From NCBI GenBank assembly GCA_964477445.1, contig CAYZED010000034.1, forward strand, positions 1-20,130: a stretch of 20,130 bases of DNA, given 5' to 3'. Made by a program: the position numbers and the translations under genes. The stretch comes from CAYZED01 sp964477445 (GTDB lineage: Bacteria > Bacillota > Clostridia > Lutisporales > Lutisporaceae). Shown piece by piece: positions 6,750-13,828 of this stretch; within the stretch, counting starts at the first letter, position 1; each line of letters opens with the position of its first letter. Below the pieces are notes generated by a model. It was not told where the DNA came from, searched no databases, and saw nothing but the letters and a program-made list of their open reading frames with translations.

Positions 6750-8099
6750 ATGAAAGAAATTGGAATTGCATTATTGGGTTTTGGGACAGTGGGAACAGGA
6801 GTTTGGGATATTTTAAATGGTGAAAATGAAAAAGCCTCTATAGCGGCTGGGTGTCGATTAAATATCAAAAAAATACTAGTGAGAGATATAAATAAAAAGA
6901 GGGATACTGTTTTACCTGAAGGGATTTTAACAACAAACTTTAGCGAAATTCTGAATGATCCAGAAATAAAAATTGTTATTGAAGTTATCGGTGGGATTGA
7001 TCCTGCCAAAGATTTTATTCTAAGATCAATTAAGAGTGGAAAACATATTGTTACAGCTAACAAACTGCTTTTGTCAAAATATGGAGACAAAATAAATGAA
7101 CAAATCATTAAAAGCGGTGTAACTCTAAAATATGAGGCAAGTGTATGTGGTGGAATTCCAATAATCAATACAGTCAGAACAAGCCTAGTAGCTGAAAAAA
7201 TCACTTCTATTGCAGGGATTATGAACGGAACTACAAACTATATACTTTCAAAAATGACCGAAAGTGGATGTAGCTTCAAAGATGCTCTAGCAGAAGCACA
7301 AGAAAAAGGTTACGCTGAAGCTGATCCTACATCTGATGTTGATGGATTTGATGCATTATATAAACTCAGAATACTTTCTTCATTGGCATATAAGGTCAAT
7401 TTGCCAGAGAATGAAATTTCTAGAGAAGGTATTAGAGGTATAGAAATTGCTGATATTTCCTTTGCGAATGAACTTGGCTATGTGATAAAATTATTAGCAG
7501 TATCAAAGTTTGATGGAAGAAAGATAGTGGCTAGAGTTGCACCAACTCTTGTAAATAAGAATCACATGTTAGCGGGCGTTAGTGATGCTTTCAATGCTGT
7601 ATTTTTAGAGGGAGAGACAGTAGGACCATTAATGTTTTATGGGAAAGGTGCAGGTAAATTACCTACTGGAAGCGCTGTGGTCGCTGATGTTGTTAGCATT
7701 ACTAAGAAAATTATTGAAAATAGTAAGTTTGATGAGGGTAGTAATATTAAAGATAATCCAAGTCCGAATCCGATTCCTGATACGAATTTAGAATCCAGTG
7801 CTGATTCTAAAGATTTGTTTGAAAAAATTAAAGATGAAAATTCTTCAGAGTACTTTATGAGAATTGATTTAGGCGATTCCCAAGATAATTTAGCGATAGT
7901 CAAAGGTATTTTAGCAATCTATGGGATTGGGGTTTTGCAGCATATTAAAAGAAAAGATACAAACGATAATGAGACTTTGGCATTCATCACAAATAAAGTT
8001 TTTGAAAGAAATATGGAAGAGGCAAAGAAAGAGTTGTACAAATTCTTTAATAAAAAGCAGGAAATATCTGCGATAAGAGTAGAAAATTTTAATGTTTAA
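6750..8099 (+). CDS. hom: Homoserine dehydrogenase with C-terminal ACT domain
   Basis: A 449-residue cytoplasmic NAD(P)-dependent enzyme that reduces aspartate semialdehyde to homoserine, the branch point to threonine and methionine. The nucleotide-binding loop GFGTVGTG is at 10-17 and VTANK lies in the Rossmann part. NGTTNYILSKM and ADPTSDVDGFDALYK (191-205) form the catalytic domain. A Ser/Asn/Pro-rich linker of about 25 residues (near 330-360) precedes a regulatory ACT domain (about 368-435). The ATG follows GGAGGAAG. The upstream SAM-I riboswitch shuts it off when SAM is plentiful, so here the methionine branch controls homoserine supply. No thrB, thrC or aspartokinase gene is adjacent in the window. 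Confidence 0.95.
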   Translation: MKEIGIALLGFGTVGTGVWDILNGENEKASIAAGCRLNIKKILVRDINKKRDTVLPEGILTTNFSEILNDPEIKIVIEVIGGIDPAKDFILRSIKSGKHIVTANKLLLSKYGDKINEQIIKSGVTLKYEASVCGGIPIINTVRTSLVAEKITSIAGIMNGTTNYILSKMTESGCSFKDALAEAQEKGYAEADPTSDVDGFDALYKLRILSSLAYKVNLPENEISREGIRGIEIADISFANELGYVIKLLAVSKFDGRKIVARVAPTLVNKNHMLAGVSDAFNAVFLEGETVGPLMFYGKGAGKLPTGSAVVADVVSITKKIIENSKFDEGSNIKDNPSPNPIPDTNLESSADSKDLFEKIKDENSSEYFMRIDLGDSQDNLAIVKGILAIYGIGVLQHIKRKDTNDNETLAFITNKVFERNMEEAKKELYKFFNKKQEISAIRVENFNV

Positions 8100-8119
8100 G
8101 ACTGGATATACGTCTTAAA
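8095..8119 (+). terminator. Inverted repeat over the hom stop codon
   Basis: TTTAAGAC (8095-8102) pairs with GTCTTAAA (8112-8119) around a 9-nt loop, and the hom TAA lies within the first arm. Only AAAATCTG follows on the plus strand, so termination would be weak. It might instead protect the mRNA 3' end or act as an operator for the parvulin gene, whose candidate -10 TATAAT is at 8131-8136. Confidence 0.35.
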
Positions 8120-8183
8120 ATCTGATATTGTATAATGGTTAGTCATAAATATTCAAATAAAATTAATCAAGGAGAATAAAAAC

Positions 8184-8930
8184 ATGTCAGATAAGAAAAT
8201 TCTAGCAACAGTTCATGGAAGAACAATTTCAGAGGAAGATGTAGTAAATTTCATTTCGCGTCTTGATAGACAAACGGCAGCAAGATTCCAAAGCGAAGCG
8301 GGTCAAAAACAATTATTAGAAGAATTAGTCAGACAAGAATTAATGCTCTTAGATGCATTAAACAAAGGTTATGATAAAGATGCTGATTTTATTTTTGAAA
8401 TGGAAAAAGTAAAGGATAGTCTTCTGAAACAATATGCTGTAGGAAAAGCTTTGTCGGGTATTTCTGTAACAGATGAAGAATTAAAAGCATATTATAATGA
8501 AAACAATGAAGATTACGTTGGACAGGAAGAAATAAATGCTCTGCATATTTTGGTTCCAACTATAGAAGAAGCCGAAAAAGTGTGTCAAGAAATAAAAAGC
8601 GGTAAAGAATTTGCTGAGGCGGCCAAAGAATACAGCAGTTGCCCTTCATCAGAAAAGGGTGGAGATCTTGGTTGGTTTGGAAAAGGAATGATGGTTCCTG
8701 AATTTGAAAGCGCTGCATTTGCACTTGAGTTGAATGGTATTTCAGAACCTGTTAAAACACAATTTGGATGGCATGTAATAAAACTTAATGGAAAAAAATC
8801 AGCTGATACTATGGAATTTGATCAAGTAAAAGATGAAATTACTAAAAATTTACAGGCCGAAAAACAAGAAAAAGTTTATATGGATTATATAAACAAATTA
8901 GCTAGTGAATACGAAGTAAAGTATAACTAA
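8184..8930 (+). CDS. Parvulin-type peptidyl-prolyl cis-trans isomerase, cytoplasmic
   Basis: A 248-residue protein with an N-terminal SurA/PrsA-like helical region (ATVHGRTISEEDVVNFISRL, about 8-27, and LLEELVRQELMLLDA) and a PpiC rotamase domain (about 116-206). Rotamase hallmarks are ALHILV, GGDLGWFGKGMMVPEFESAAFAL and TQFGWHVIKL. There is no signal peptide or lipobox, so unlike PrsA it should stay in the cytoplasm, where it would speed proline isomerisation in folding proteins. It starts after AAGGAGAAT. A candidate -10 TATAAT (8131-8136) lacks a clear -35. A terminator at 8997-9043 ends the transcript. Confidence 0.9.
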   Translation: MSDKKILATVHGRTISEEDVVNFISRLDRQTAARFQSEAGQKQLLEELVRQELMLLDALNKGYDKDADFIFEMEKVKDSLLKQYAVGKALSGISVTDEELKAYYNENNEDYVGQEEINALHILVPTIEEAEKVCQEIKSGKEFAEAAKEYSSCPSSEKGGDLGWFGKGMMVPEFESAAFALELNGISEPVKTQFGWHVIKLNGKKSADTMEFDQVKDEITKNLQAEKQEKVYMDYINKLASEYEVKYN

Positions 8931-8996
8931 TATTAAGAATCGACATACGATTAGTTGAATACAAGACTCGATTAAAAATTCGAAGATTACTCTAAG

Positions 8997-9043
8997 CTCC
9001 CATAGTTGATATTATTATATATATCAGTTATGGGAGTTTTTTT
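8997..9043 (+). terminator. Rho-independent terminator after the parvulin gene
   Basis: CTCCCATA (8997-9004) pairs with TATGGGAG (9029-9036), with further AT pairing inside (GATAT with ATATC). Seven Ts follow at 9037-9043. Confidence 0.88.
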
Positions 9044-9050
9044 GTTGTTC

Positions 9051-9080
9051 TTGACAATGATAATTAAATTATCATATAAT
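9051..9080 (+). promoter_or_regulatory. tetR-family promoter with a 19-bp perfect palindrome in its spacer
   Basis: -35 TTGACA (9051-9056) and -10 TATAAT (9075-9080), 18 bp apart. The spacer holds ATGATAATT-A-AATTATCAT (9057-9075), a perfect inverted repeat that blocks polymerase if bound. The natural reading is an autoregulatory operator for the TetR protein encoded next. Its TGATAAT arms also resemble a Fur box, but with a 3-nt rather than a 1-nt centre. Confidence 0.8.
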
Positions 9081-9119
9081 CAAACTGCCGATTGGTAGGA
9101 AATAGAGGTGGATTGTTTA

Positions 9120-9719
9120 ATGGCAACAAAAGTTAATACTCGGGATAAAATCAAATTAAAATCACTAGTTATGTTTGCTAAAGAAGGGTACCATAATACC
9201 TCTGTAGATGATATTGCTAGGAGTGTAGGAATTAAGAAGGCTTCTGTATATTCTCATATCAAGAGCAAAGACGAATTATTCCTTGAAGTTTTAAGTGATT
9301 GTATTGAATGGGAAGAAAGCTCTTTTAAAGAGTTATTTGAATTGATAAAAAATGGTGGAACAAGAGCACGGCTTAAAGCTATTTTTGAGTATTACTTTCA
9401 TTTGTATAATGATCCTGAAGTTAATTATAAGATTTTTCTGATTAAAAGAAGTCTTTTTAATCCTCCATCACATTTGACTGAAAAAATTGCTGAAGGTTGG
9501 AATAAAAGAAACAAATATTTGGAAAGTGCATTATCAGATATACATAAAGAAGGTCTAGCTTCTGGGAAGCTAAAGGCAACGACAGAAAGTACATTTCTAG
9601 ATTTTTTTTATTGTGTAATGAATGGTATTTACTTTGACGCAGGAAGCACTATAAATGGAAAAAACATCATGATATCTGATGGGATTTGGATGCAATTTTG
9701 GGACTCGATTAAACCATAG
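9120..9719 (+). CDS. TetR/AcrR family transcriptional regulator
   Basis: A 199-residue DNA-binding repressor of the TetR type. The N-terminal helix-turn-helix is clear at about residues 10-55: AKEGYHNTSVDDIARSVGIKKASVYSHIKSKDELF. The C-terminal helical domain (LKAIFEYYFHLYNDPEVNYKIFLIKRSLFNPPSHL) is divergent and gives no ligand. I chose ATG 9120, which sits 8-9 nt after AGAGGTG; an in-frame GTG at 9108 lies inside that ribosome site. The palindrome in its promoter suggests self-repression. No efflux or transporter gene follows directly, so its targets are unknown. Confidence 0.88.
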   Translation: MATKVNTRDKIKLKSLVMFAKEGYHNTSVDDIARSVGIKKASVYSHIKSKDELFLEVLSDCIEWEESSFKELFELIKNGGTRARLKAIFEYYFHLYNDPEVNYKIFLIKRSLFNPPSHLTEKIAEGWNKRNKYLESALSDIHKEGLASGKLKATTESTFLDFFYCVMNGIYFDAGSTINGKNIMISDGIWMQFWDSIKP

Positions 9720-9844
9720 AAAAACATGTTGAAGCATAAGAATAAGATTTATAGACATTAAATTTTAGTTAAAAAGTAGATGAAAAAACGGACGAAATAA
9801 CTTATAATATCTGTTATTAGTATTATGAGAAGAAGGAGTTATAT

Positions 9845-11353
9845 ATGAAAAAGGGATTTGATATAAACAAATATTTAGAGGAACAATCAAAGTTTATTTT
9901 AGAGCGAGTTAACCAATATGATAAGTTATATCTTGAGTTTGGAGGTAAGCTTTTATATGATATGCACGCAAAAAGAGTTTTGCCAGGTTTCGATGAAAAT
10001 GCGAAAATTAAATTGCTCCAAAAACTAAAGGATAAATGTGAAGTAATTATCTGTTTATATGCAGGTGATATTGAAAGAAACAAAATTAGAGGTGATTTTG
10101 GAATCACTTATGATATGGATTTACTAAGGTTAATAGATGACTTAAGAGCGTGGGAACTTGACGTAAATAGTGTTGTAATTACTAGATATGATAATCAACC
10201 TGCGGCAACGGCGTTTATTAACAAGTTGGAGCGAAGAGGAATTAAAGTTTATATTCATAGATCAACAAGCGGATATCCTTTTGATGTTGAAAAAATTGTT
10301 AGCGAAGATGGCTATGGGAAAAATCCGTATATTGAAACTACGAAGCCACTAGTTGTGGTTACTGCTCCAGGACCTGGAAGCGGTAAACTAGCAACTTGTT
10401 TGAGCCAGTTATATCATGAACATACTAGAGGCAGAGCAGCGGGTTACTCAAAGTTTGAAACATTCCCTATATGGAGTATTCCTTTGAAGCATCCTGTTAA
10501 TATTGCGTATGAAGCGGCGACGGTAGATTTAAAAGATGTAAATATGATAGATTCTTTTCACTTGGAAGCGTATGGCGAAACAGCAATTAACTATAACAGA
10601 GACATTGAAGCTTTCCCAGTTTTAAAGAGAATTATTGAAAAAATCACAGGAGAGAGTTCGACATATAAATCACCTACTGACATGGGCGTTAACCGTGCAG
10701 GATCTGGAATTATTGATGATGAAATCGTTAGAGAAGCAGGGAAACAGGAAGTTATCAGAAGAAAATTCAAAGTTGGTTGTGAATATAAAAAAGGGCATGC
10801 TGATATGGAAACATATCAAAGAGCCAAATTAATAATGGAAGAACTTAATCTTAAGGAAGAAGACAGAAAAGTAGTTATGCCAGCAAGGGAATATGCAGAG
10901 ATTCTTAAGTCGAAATCTGATGGGAATGAGATTTGTCCAGTAGTTTCAATTGAATTGTCAGATGGGACTATCATCACAGGAAAATCAAGCGTAACAATGA
11001 ATGCTTCAGCTGCTGCTATACTTAATGCTATTAAGCATTTAGCGAATATGGCAGATGAGCTTCATTTAATCTCACCAGTGATTTTGGGACCAATTTTACA
11101 GTTGAAAACAAAAACTTTTGGTAAGAGAGTTACTGCCCTTGATTCAGAAGAAATATTAATAGCTCTTAGCATTTGTGCCGCAACTAATCCAATGGCAGAA
11201 GTTGCTCTCACAAAATTGGCACAATTGAGAGATTGTCAAGTTCATTCAACCACAATACTTGGTTCGAATGATGAATCAACTTTTAGAGATTTAGGACTCG
11301 ATGTCACCTGTGACCCAGAATATCCAACGGAGAGCCTTTATTATAATAGTTAG
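9845..11353 (+). CDS. DUF1846 family protein
   Basis: A 502-residue soluble protein that I recognise as the DUF1846 family of Firmicutes and related bacteria; its biochemical function is not established to my knowledge. The start is MKKGFDINKYLEEQSKFILERV. A glycine-rich APGPGSGKLATCLSQL segment (about 174-189) looks like a P-loop, which suggests nucleotide binding but is not proof. The middle (TVDLKDVNMIDSFHLEAYGETAINYNRDIEAFPVL) and the region near SPTDMGVNRAG are typical of the family. The length is the usual one (about 500). The start follows AGAAGGAG, with a possible -10 TATAAT at 9803-9808. There are no membrane segments. It appears monocistronic or co-transcribed with the DUF4003 gene 85 bases on. 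Confidence 0.87.
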   Translation: MKKGFDINKYLEEQSKFILERVNQYDKLYLEFGGKLLYDMHAKRVLPGFDENAKIKLLQKLKDKCEVIICLYAGDIERNKIRGDFGITYDMDLLRLIDDLRAWELDVNSVVITRYDNQPAATAFINKLERRGIKVYIHRSTSGYPFDVEKIVSEDGYGKNPYIETTKPLVVVTAPGPGSGKLATCLSQLYHEHTRGRAAGYSKFETFPIWSIPLKHPVNIAYEAATVDLKDVNMIDSFHLEAYGETAINYNRDIEAFPVLKRIIEKITGESSTYKSPTDMGVNRAGSGIIDDEIVREAGKQEVIRRKFKVGCEYKKGHADMETYQRAKLIMEELNLKEEDRKVVMPAREYAEILKSKSDGNEICPVVSIELSDGTIITGKSSVTMNASAAAILNAIKHLANMADELHLISPVILGPILQLKTKTFGKRVTALDSEEILIALSICAATNPMAEVALTKLAQLRDCQVHSTTILGSNDESTFRDLGLDVTCDPEYPTESLYYNS

Positions 11354-11438
11354 TCTTATTAAAATAATTCGTTATAGTATTTTAAATCAATGGTTTTGTC
11401 AGATTATTTGAAGACATTAATAGAGCGGAGTGATGAAA

Positions 11439-12440
11439 ATGAATGAAGAACTTATCCGTAGAGCAGATCTTATGGTCACGAATTTTCAATCAATTAAGAA
11501 GACTTTTGTATGGGATATGAACATTAGTAAACATTTCGCATCTCTGATTGCAGCAAATAAAGAGAAAAAAATTGATCCTGAGAAAATAAAAAAAGTTAGA
11601 GACTACATTAAACAAGAAACTTCCTGGATGTCATATTTTAGAGGTAACAGCGAATTTATAGTGTCCTCTTTGCTAAGCGACCGCACAGACTATGAAGCTT
11701 TATTTGATAAAGTAGAAGAGTCATATGAGGCTATGAAAGTAGTTGGATTTAGACGCGGTAGCTATCTCCCTTTGGCAGCTTTGACCATAGCGATGGATGA
11801 AGGTAATCGTGGTCTTTCAGAAAAGACAGAAAGAGCAAAACACTTTTATGAAATGATGAAAAAATCTCACTTTTGGCTAACCGGTGAAGAGGATTATGTT
11901 TTATCAGTTGTTTTAGCCTGTTCGAATTTAGATATTAATAGTGCTTTTGAAGATATTGAGGAATGTTATCGACTATTAATTCATAAAAAATTTGGATTTA
12001 GCAGCAAAAATGAACTTCAAAATCTTTCGCATATTTTAGCGCTTGGAGACGAGGTTGCTGAAAAAAAATGTGATCGAGCAGAAAAAATTTATTTAGAACT
12101 AAAAAAAATGAAGTGTAAATTAAATTATTACGGATTAACAGCTTTGGGAGTTCTAACTTTAGTTACAAATGATCATACTCCAGCAGCTGAAGAAATCAAA
12201 GCGGTTTTTGATTACCTGAAAAACAAAGATGGATATGGAACTTGGAATTTGGATTCTGGGACTCGTGCTATGTTATCCGTTATTATTGTGTCGGATTATT
12301 ATGCTGATAATATCAAAAATGGATTAATAGAATCGGTAATATCTAATAGTATAAATTCTATCATTATTGCAGAACAGGTAGCAGTTGCAGCAGCAATGAG
12401 CGCTGCAGTAACTGCGACAGCGGCAACATCTAACGGGTAG
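11439..12440 (+). CDS. DUF4003 family protein
   Basis: A 333-residue predicted helical cytoplasmic protein that I recognise as DUF4003, known from Bacilli and Clostridia and functionally uncharacterised. Repeating helical segments of similar pattern (YEALFDKVEESYEAMKVVGFRRGSYLPLAALTIA, then AFEDIEECYRLLIHKKFGFSSKNELQNLSHILAL, then CDRAEKIYLELKKMKCKLNYYGLTALGVLTLV) suggest a solenoid built from three or four copies of one unit. The C-terminus is alanine-rich (AVAAAMSAAVTATAATS). ATG 11439 is chosen because GGAG (11427-11430) is 8 nt away; an in-frame GTG at 11430 and an ATG at 11433 are too close. A hairpin at 12463-12494 follows. Confidence 0.78.
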   Translation: MNEELIRRADLMVTNFQSIKKTFVWDMNISKHFASLIAANKEKKIDPEKIKKVRDYIKQETSWMSYFRGNSEFIVSSLLSDRTDYEALFDKVEESYEAMKVVGFRRGSYLPLAALTIAMDEGNRGLSEKTERAKHFYEMMKKSHFWLTGEEDYVLSVVLACSNLDINSAFEDIEECYRLLIHKKFGFSSKNELQNLSHILALGDEVAEKKCDRAEKIYLELKKMKCKLNYYGLTALGVLTLVTNDHTPAAEEIKAVFDYLKNKDGYGTWNLDSGTRAMLSVIIVSDYYADNIKNGLIESVISNSINSIIIAEQVAVAAAMSAAVTATAATSNG

Positions 12441-12462
12441 ATTTTAAAGAATATAAAAATAA

Positions 12463-12494
12463 TTATGACATAGTTTTTAGGAGCTATGTCATAA
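12463..12494 (+). terminator. 11-bp perfect hairpin after the DUF4003 gene
   Basis: TTATGACATAG (12463-12473) pairs with CTATGTCATAA (12484-12494) around a 10-nt loop. The downstream sequence CTGTTTCTTG is only moderately T-rich, so it is a plausible but imperfect terminator. It also marks the left side of the RhuM segment. Confidence 0.5.
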
Positions 12495-12510
12495 CTGTTT
12501 CTTGAAGATA

Positions 12511-12539
12511 TTGCAAATCTCATAAAATGGTGCTATTAT
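12511..12539 (+). promoter_or_regulatory. Promoter of the rhuM-like gene
   Basis: -35 TTGCAA (12511-12516) and -10 TATTAT (12534-12539), 17 bp apart. Initiation near 12546 would make an ATG at 12547 essentially leaderless, supporting the later start at 12616. Confidence 0.6.
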
Positions 12540-12615
12540 ACAAATAATGGAATATGACGATATAAAACTTTATAATTTACTGGCAAATATATTTCAAAGA
12601 AAGGAAATAAACATA

Positions 12616-13629
12616 ATGAATAAGGAATTGCAATTTTTAATATATAACACACCAGAAGAAAAAATCTCCATAAATGCTATGATTAAAGATGATACAATCT
12701 GGCTTACACAAAAAGCAATGGCAGAGTTATTTGGAGTTGAAATTCCTGCTGTATCCAAACATCTTACCAATATTTTTACAGATGGAGAATTAAATCCTGA
12801 TTCAACTGTTTCCAAAATGGAAATAGTTCAGCAAGAAGGCAGTCGTAATATAAAAAGAAACGTTGATTTTTATAATCTTGATGCAATTATTTCAGTCGGA
12901 TATCGTGTGAATTCAAAAAAAGCAACGAACTTTCGTATTTGGGCAACGAGCGTATTAAAGGAGTACATGACGAAAGGCTTTGCAATGAACGATGAAAGGT
13001 TGAAGCAAGGTAAAACCGCATTTGGCAAAGACTATTTTAGAGAACTTCTAGAAAGAGTTCGCTCTATTCGTGCAAGTGAAAGGAGAATTTGGCAACAGAT
13101 AACTGATATTTTCGCAGAATGTAGTATTGATTATGATAAAGATTCAACAATAACCAACGATTTTTATGCAATGGTTCAAAACAAATTCCATTATGCCATT
13201 ACAGGGCAGACCGCAGCAGAAATTATCCATTCAAAATCAGATCAAACAAAAGAAAACATGGGACTGACTACATGGAAAAACTCACCCGAAGGCAGAATTT
13301 TAAAATCTGATGTCACAGTAGCAAAAAATTATTTAGATGAAAAGCAAATTCGCCAACTTGAAAGAACAATTACTGGATATTTTGATTATATAGAAGATTT
13401 AATTGAGAGAGAAAATACTTTTACGACGCATGAGTTTTCAAATAGTATTAACGAATTTTTAACTTTCAGAAAATACGATATTTTAAAGGATAAAGGTAGA
13501 ATTTCAAAAAAAGATGCCGATTTAAAAGCAAAAACTGAATATGACGAATTTAATAAAACTCAAAGAATTACATCTGATTTTGATCGAGCGGTGAAGCAAT
13601 TAAAACAAAAGGACGGAGGTTCGGAATAA
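12616..13629 (+). CDS. rhuM: RhuM family protein (orphan, type I restriction locus accessory gene)
   Basis: A 337-residue protein of the RhuM family, named from a Salmonella pathogenicity island gene and often found between hsdM and hsdS of type I restriction-modification loci. Its biochemical role is not established. The N-terminal part (KDDTIWLTQKAMAELFGVEIPAVSKHLTNIFTDGEL) has the look of a DNA-binding winged helix. NVDFYNLDAIISVGYRVNSKKATNFRIWATSVLKEYMTKGF is the family signature, and the C-terminal half is charged and helical. ATG 12616 follows AAAGGAAAT at good spacing; an upstream in-frame ATG (12547) coincides with the likely transcription start. The stop overlaps the ATG of an hsdS stump, exactly the arrangement of a type I locus, but no hsdM or hsdR is present in the window. 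Confidence 0.85.
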   Translation: MNKELQFLIYNTPEEKISINAMIKDDTIWLTQKAMAELFGVEIPAVSKHLTNIFTDGELNPDSTVSKMEIVQQEGSRNIKRNVDFYNLDAIISVGYRVNSKKATNFRIWATSVLKEYMTKGFAMNDERLKQGKTAFGKDYFRELLERVRSIRASERRIWQQITDIFAECSIDYDKDSTITNDFYAMVQNKFHYAITGQTAAEIIHSKSDQTKENMGLTTWKNSPEGRILKSDVTVAKNYLDEKQIRQLERTITGYFDYIEDLIERENTFTTHEFSNSINEFLTFRKYDILKDKGRISKKDADLKAKTEYDEFNKTQRITSDFDRAVKQLKQKDGGSE

Positions 13630-13697
13630 TGAGTAAAATAGACGATTTAGATGCTGAACTTTGTCCTGGTGGAGTTGAGTGTTTTCCAATAAAGTGA
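13629..13697 (+). pseudogene. hsdS: hsdS N-terminal remnant (type I restriction specificity subunit)
   Basis: Directly coupled to rhuM (TAATG overlap) and preceded by GGAGG, this frame encodes MSKIDDLDAELCPGGVECFP then IK and stops at TGA 13695-13697. The start matches the usual opening of HsdS proteins (MSKIDEL..ELCP.GVE..), which normally run about 400 residues and bind the DNA target. Everything after codon 22 is missing, and a 41-bp inverted repeat begins 10 bases after the stop. It is therefore a broken gene, possibly still translated as a short peptide. The identification rests on about 20 residues plus context. Confidence 0.7.
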
Positions 13698-13707
13698 ATT
13701 GATTAAT

Positions 13708-13748
13708 ATCCCAGTCGCAATAAGCAAATGCTTTAATGTGACTGGGAT
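13708..13748. terminator. Long inverted repeat between the hsdS stump and the minus-strand dehydrogenase
   Basis: ATCCCAGTC (13708-13716) pairs perfectly with GACTGGGAT (13740-13748), and inside it AAGCA pairs with TGCTT. Neither side has a strong T run. It could be a bidirectional terminator between convergent genes or the scar of the event that removed the rest of hsdS. The remaining 80 bases to the dehydrogenase stop hold nothing I recognise. Confidence 0.45.
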
Positions 13749-13828
13749 TCAGTGTGTGTCAGAAAAAGTTCAAATCAATTTAATAGGTAATGTTCAAATT
13801 TCGCCTTAAACGACTTTGCTTTTTTCTC

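Noticed and set aside
6686..7204. 172-codon minus-strand frame opposite hom
   Set aside because: It mirrors the homoserine dehydrogenase coding sequence and its protein resembles no family; the plus-strand gene is unambiguous.
10635..10832. 65-codon plus-strand frame inside the DUF1846 gene
   Set aside because: It lies wholly within a well-supported gene in another frame and has no ribosome site of note.
12547..12615. N-terminal extension of RhuM
   Set aside because: The upstream ATG sits at the predicted transcription start and has no ribosome site, while 16753-style positioning of AAAGGAAAT favours the ATG at 12616.
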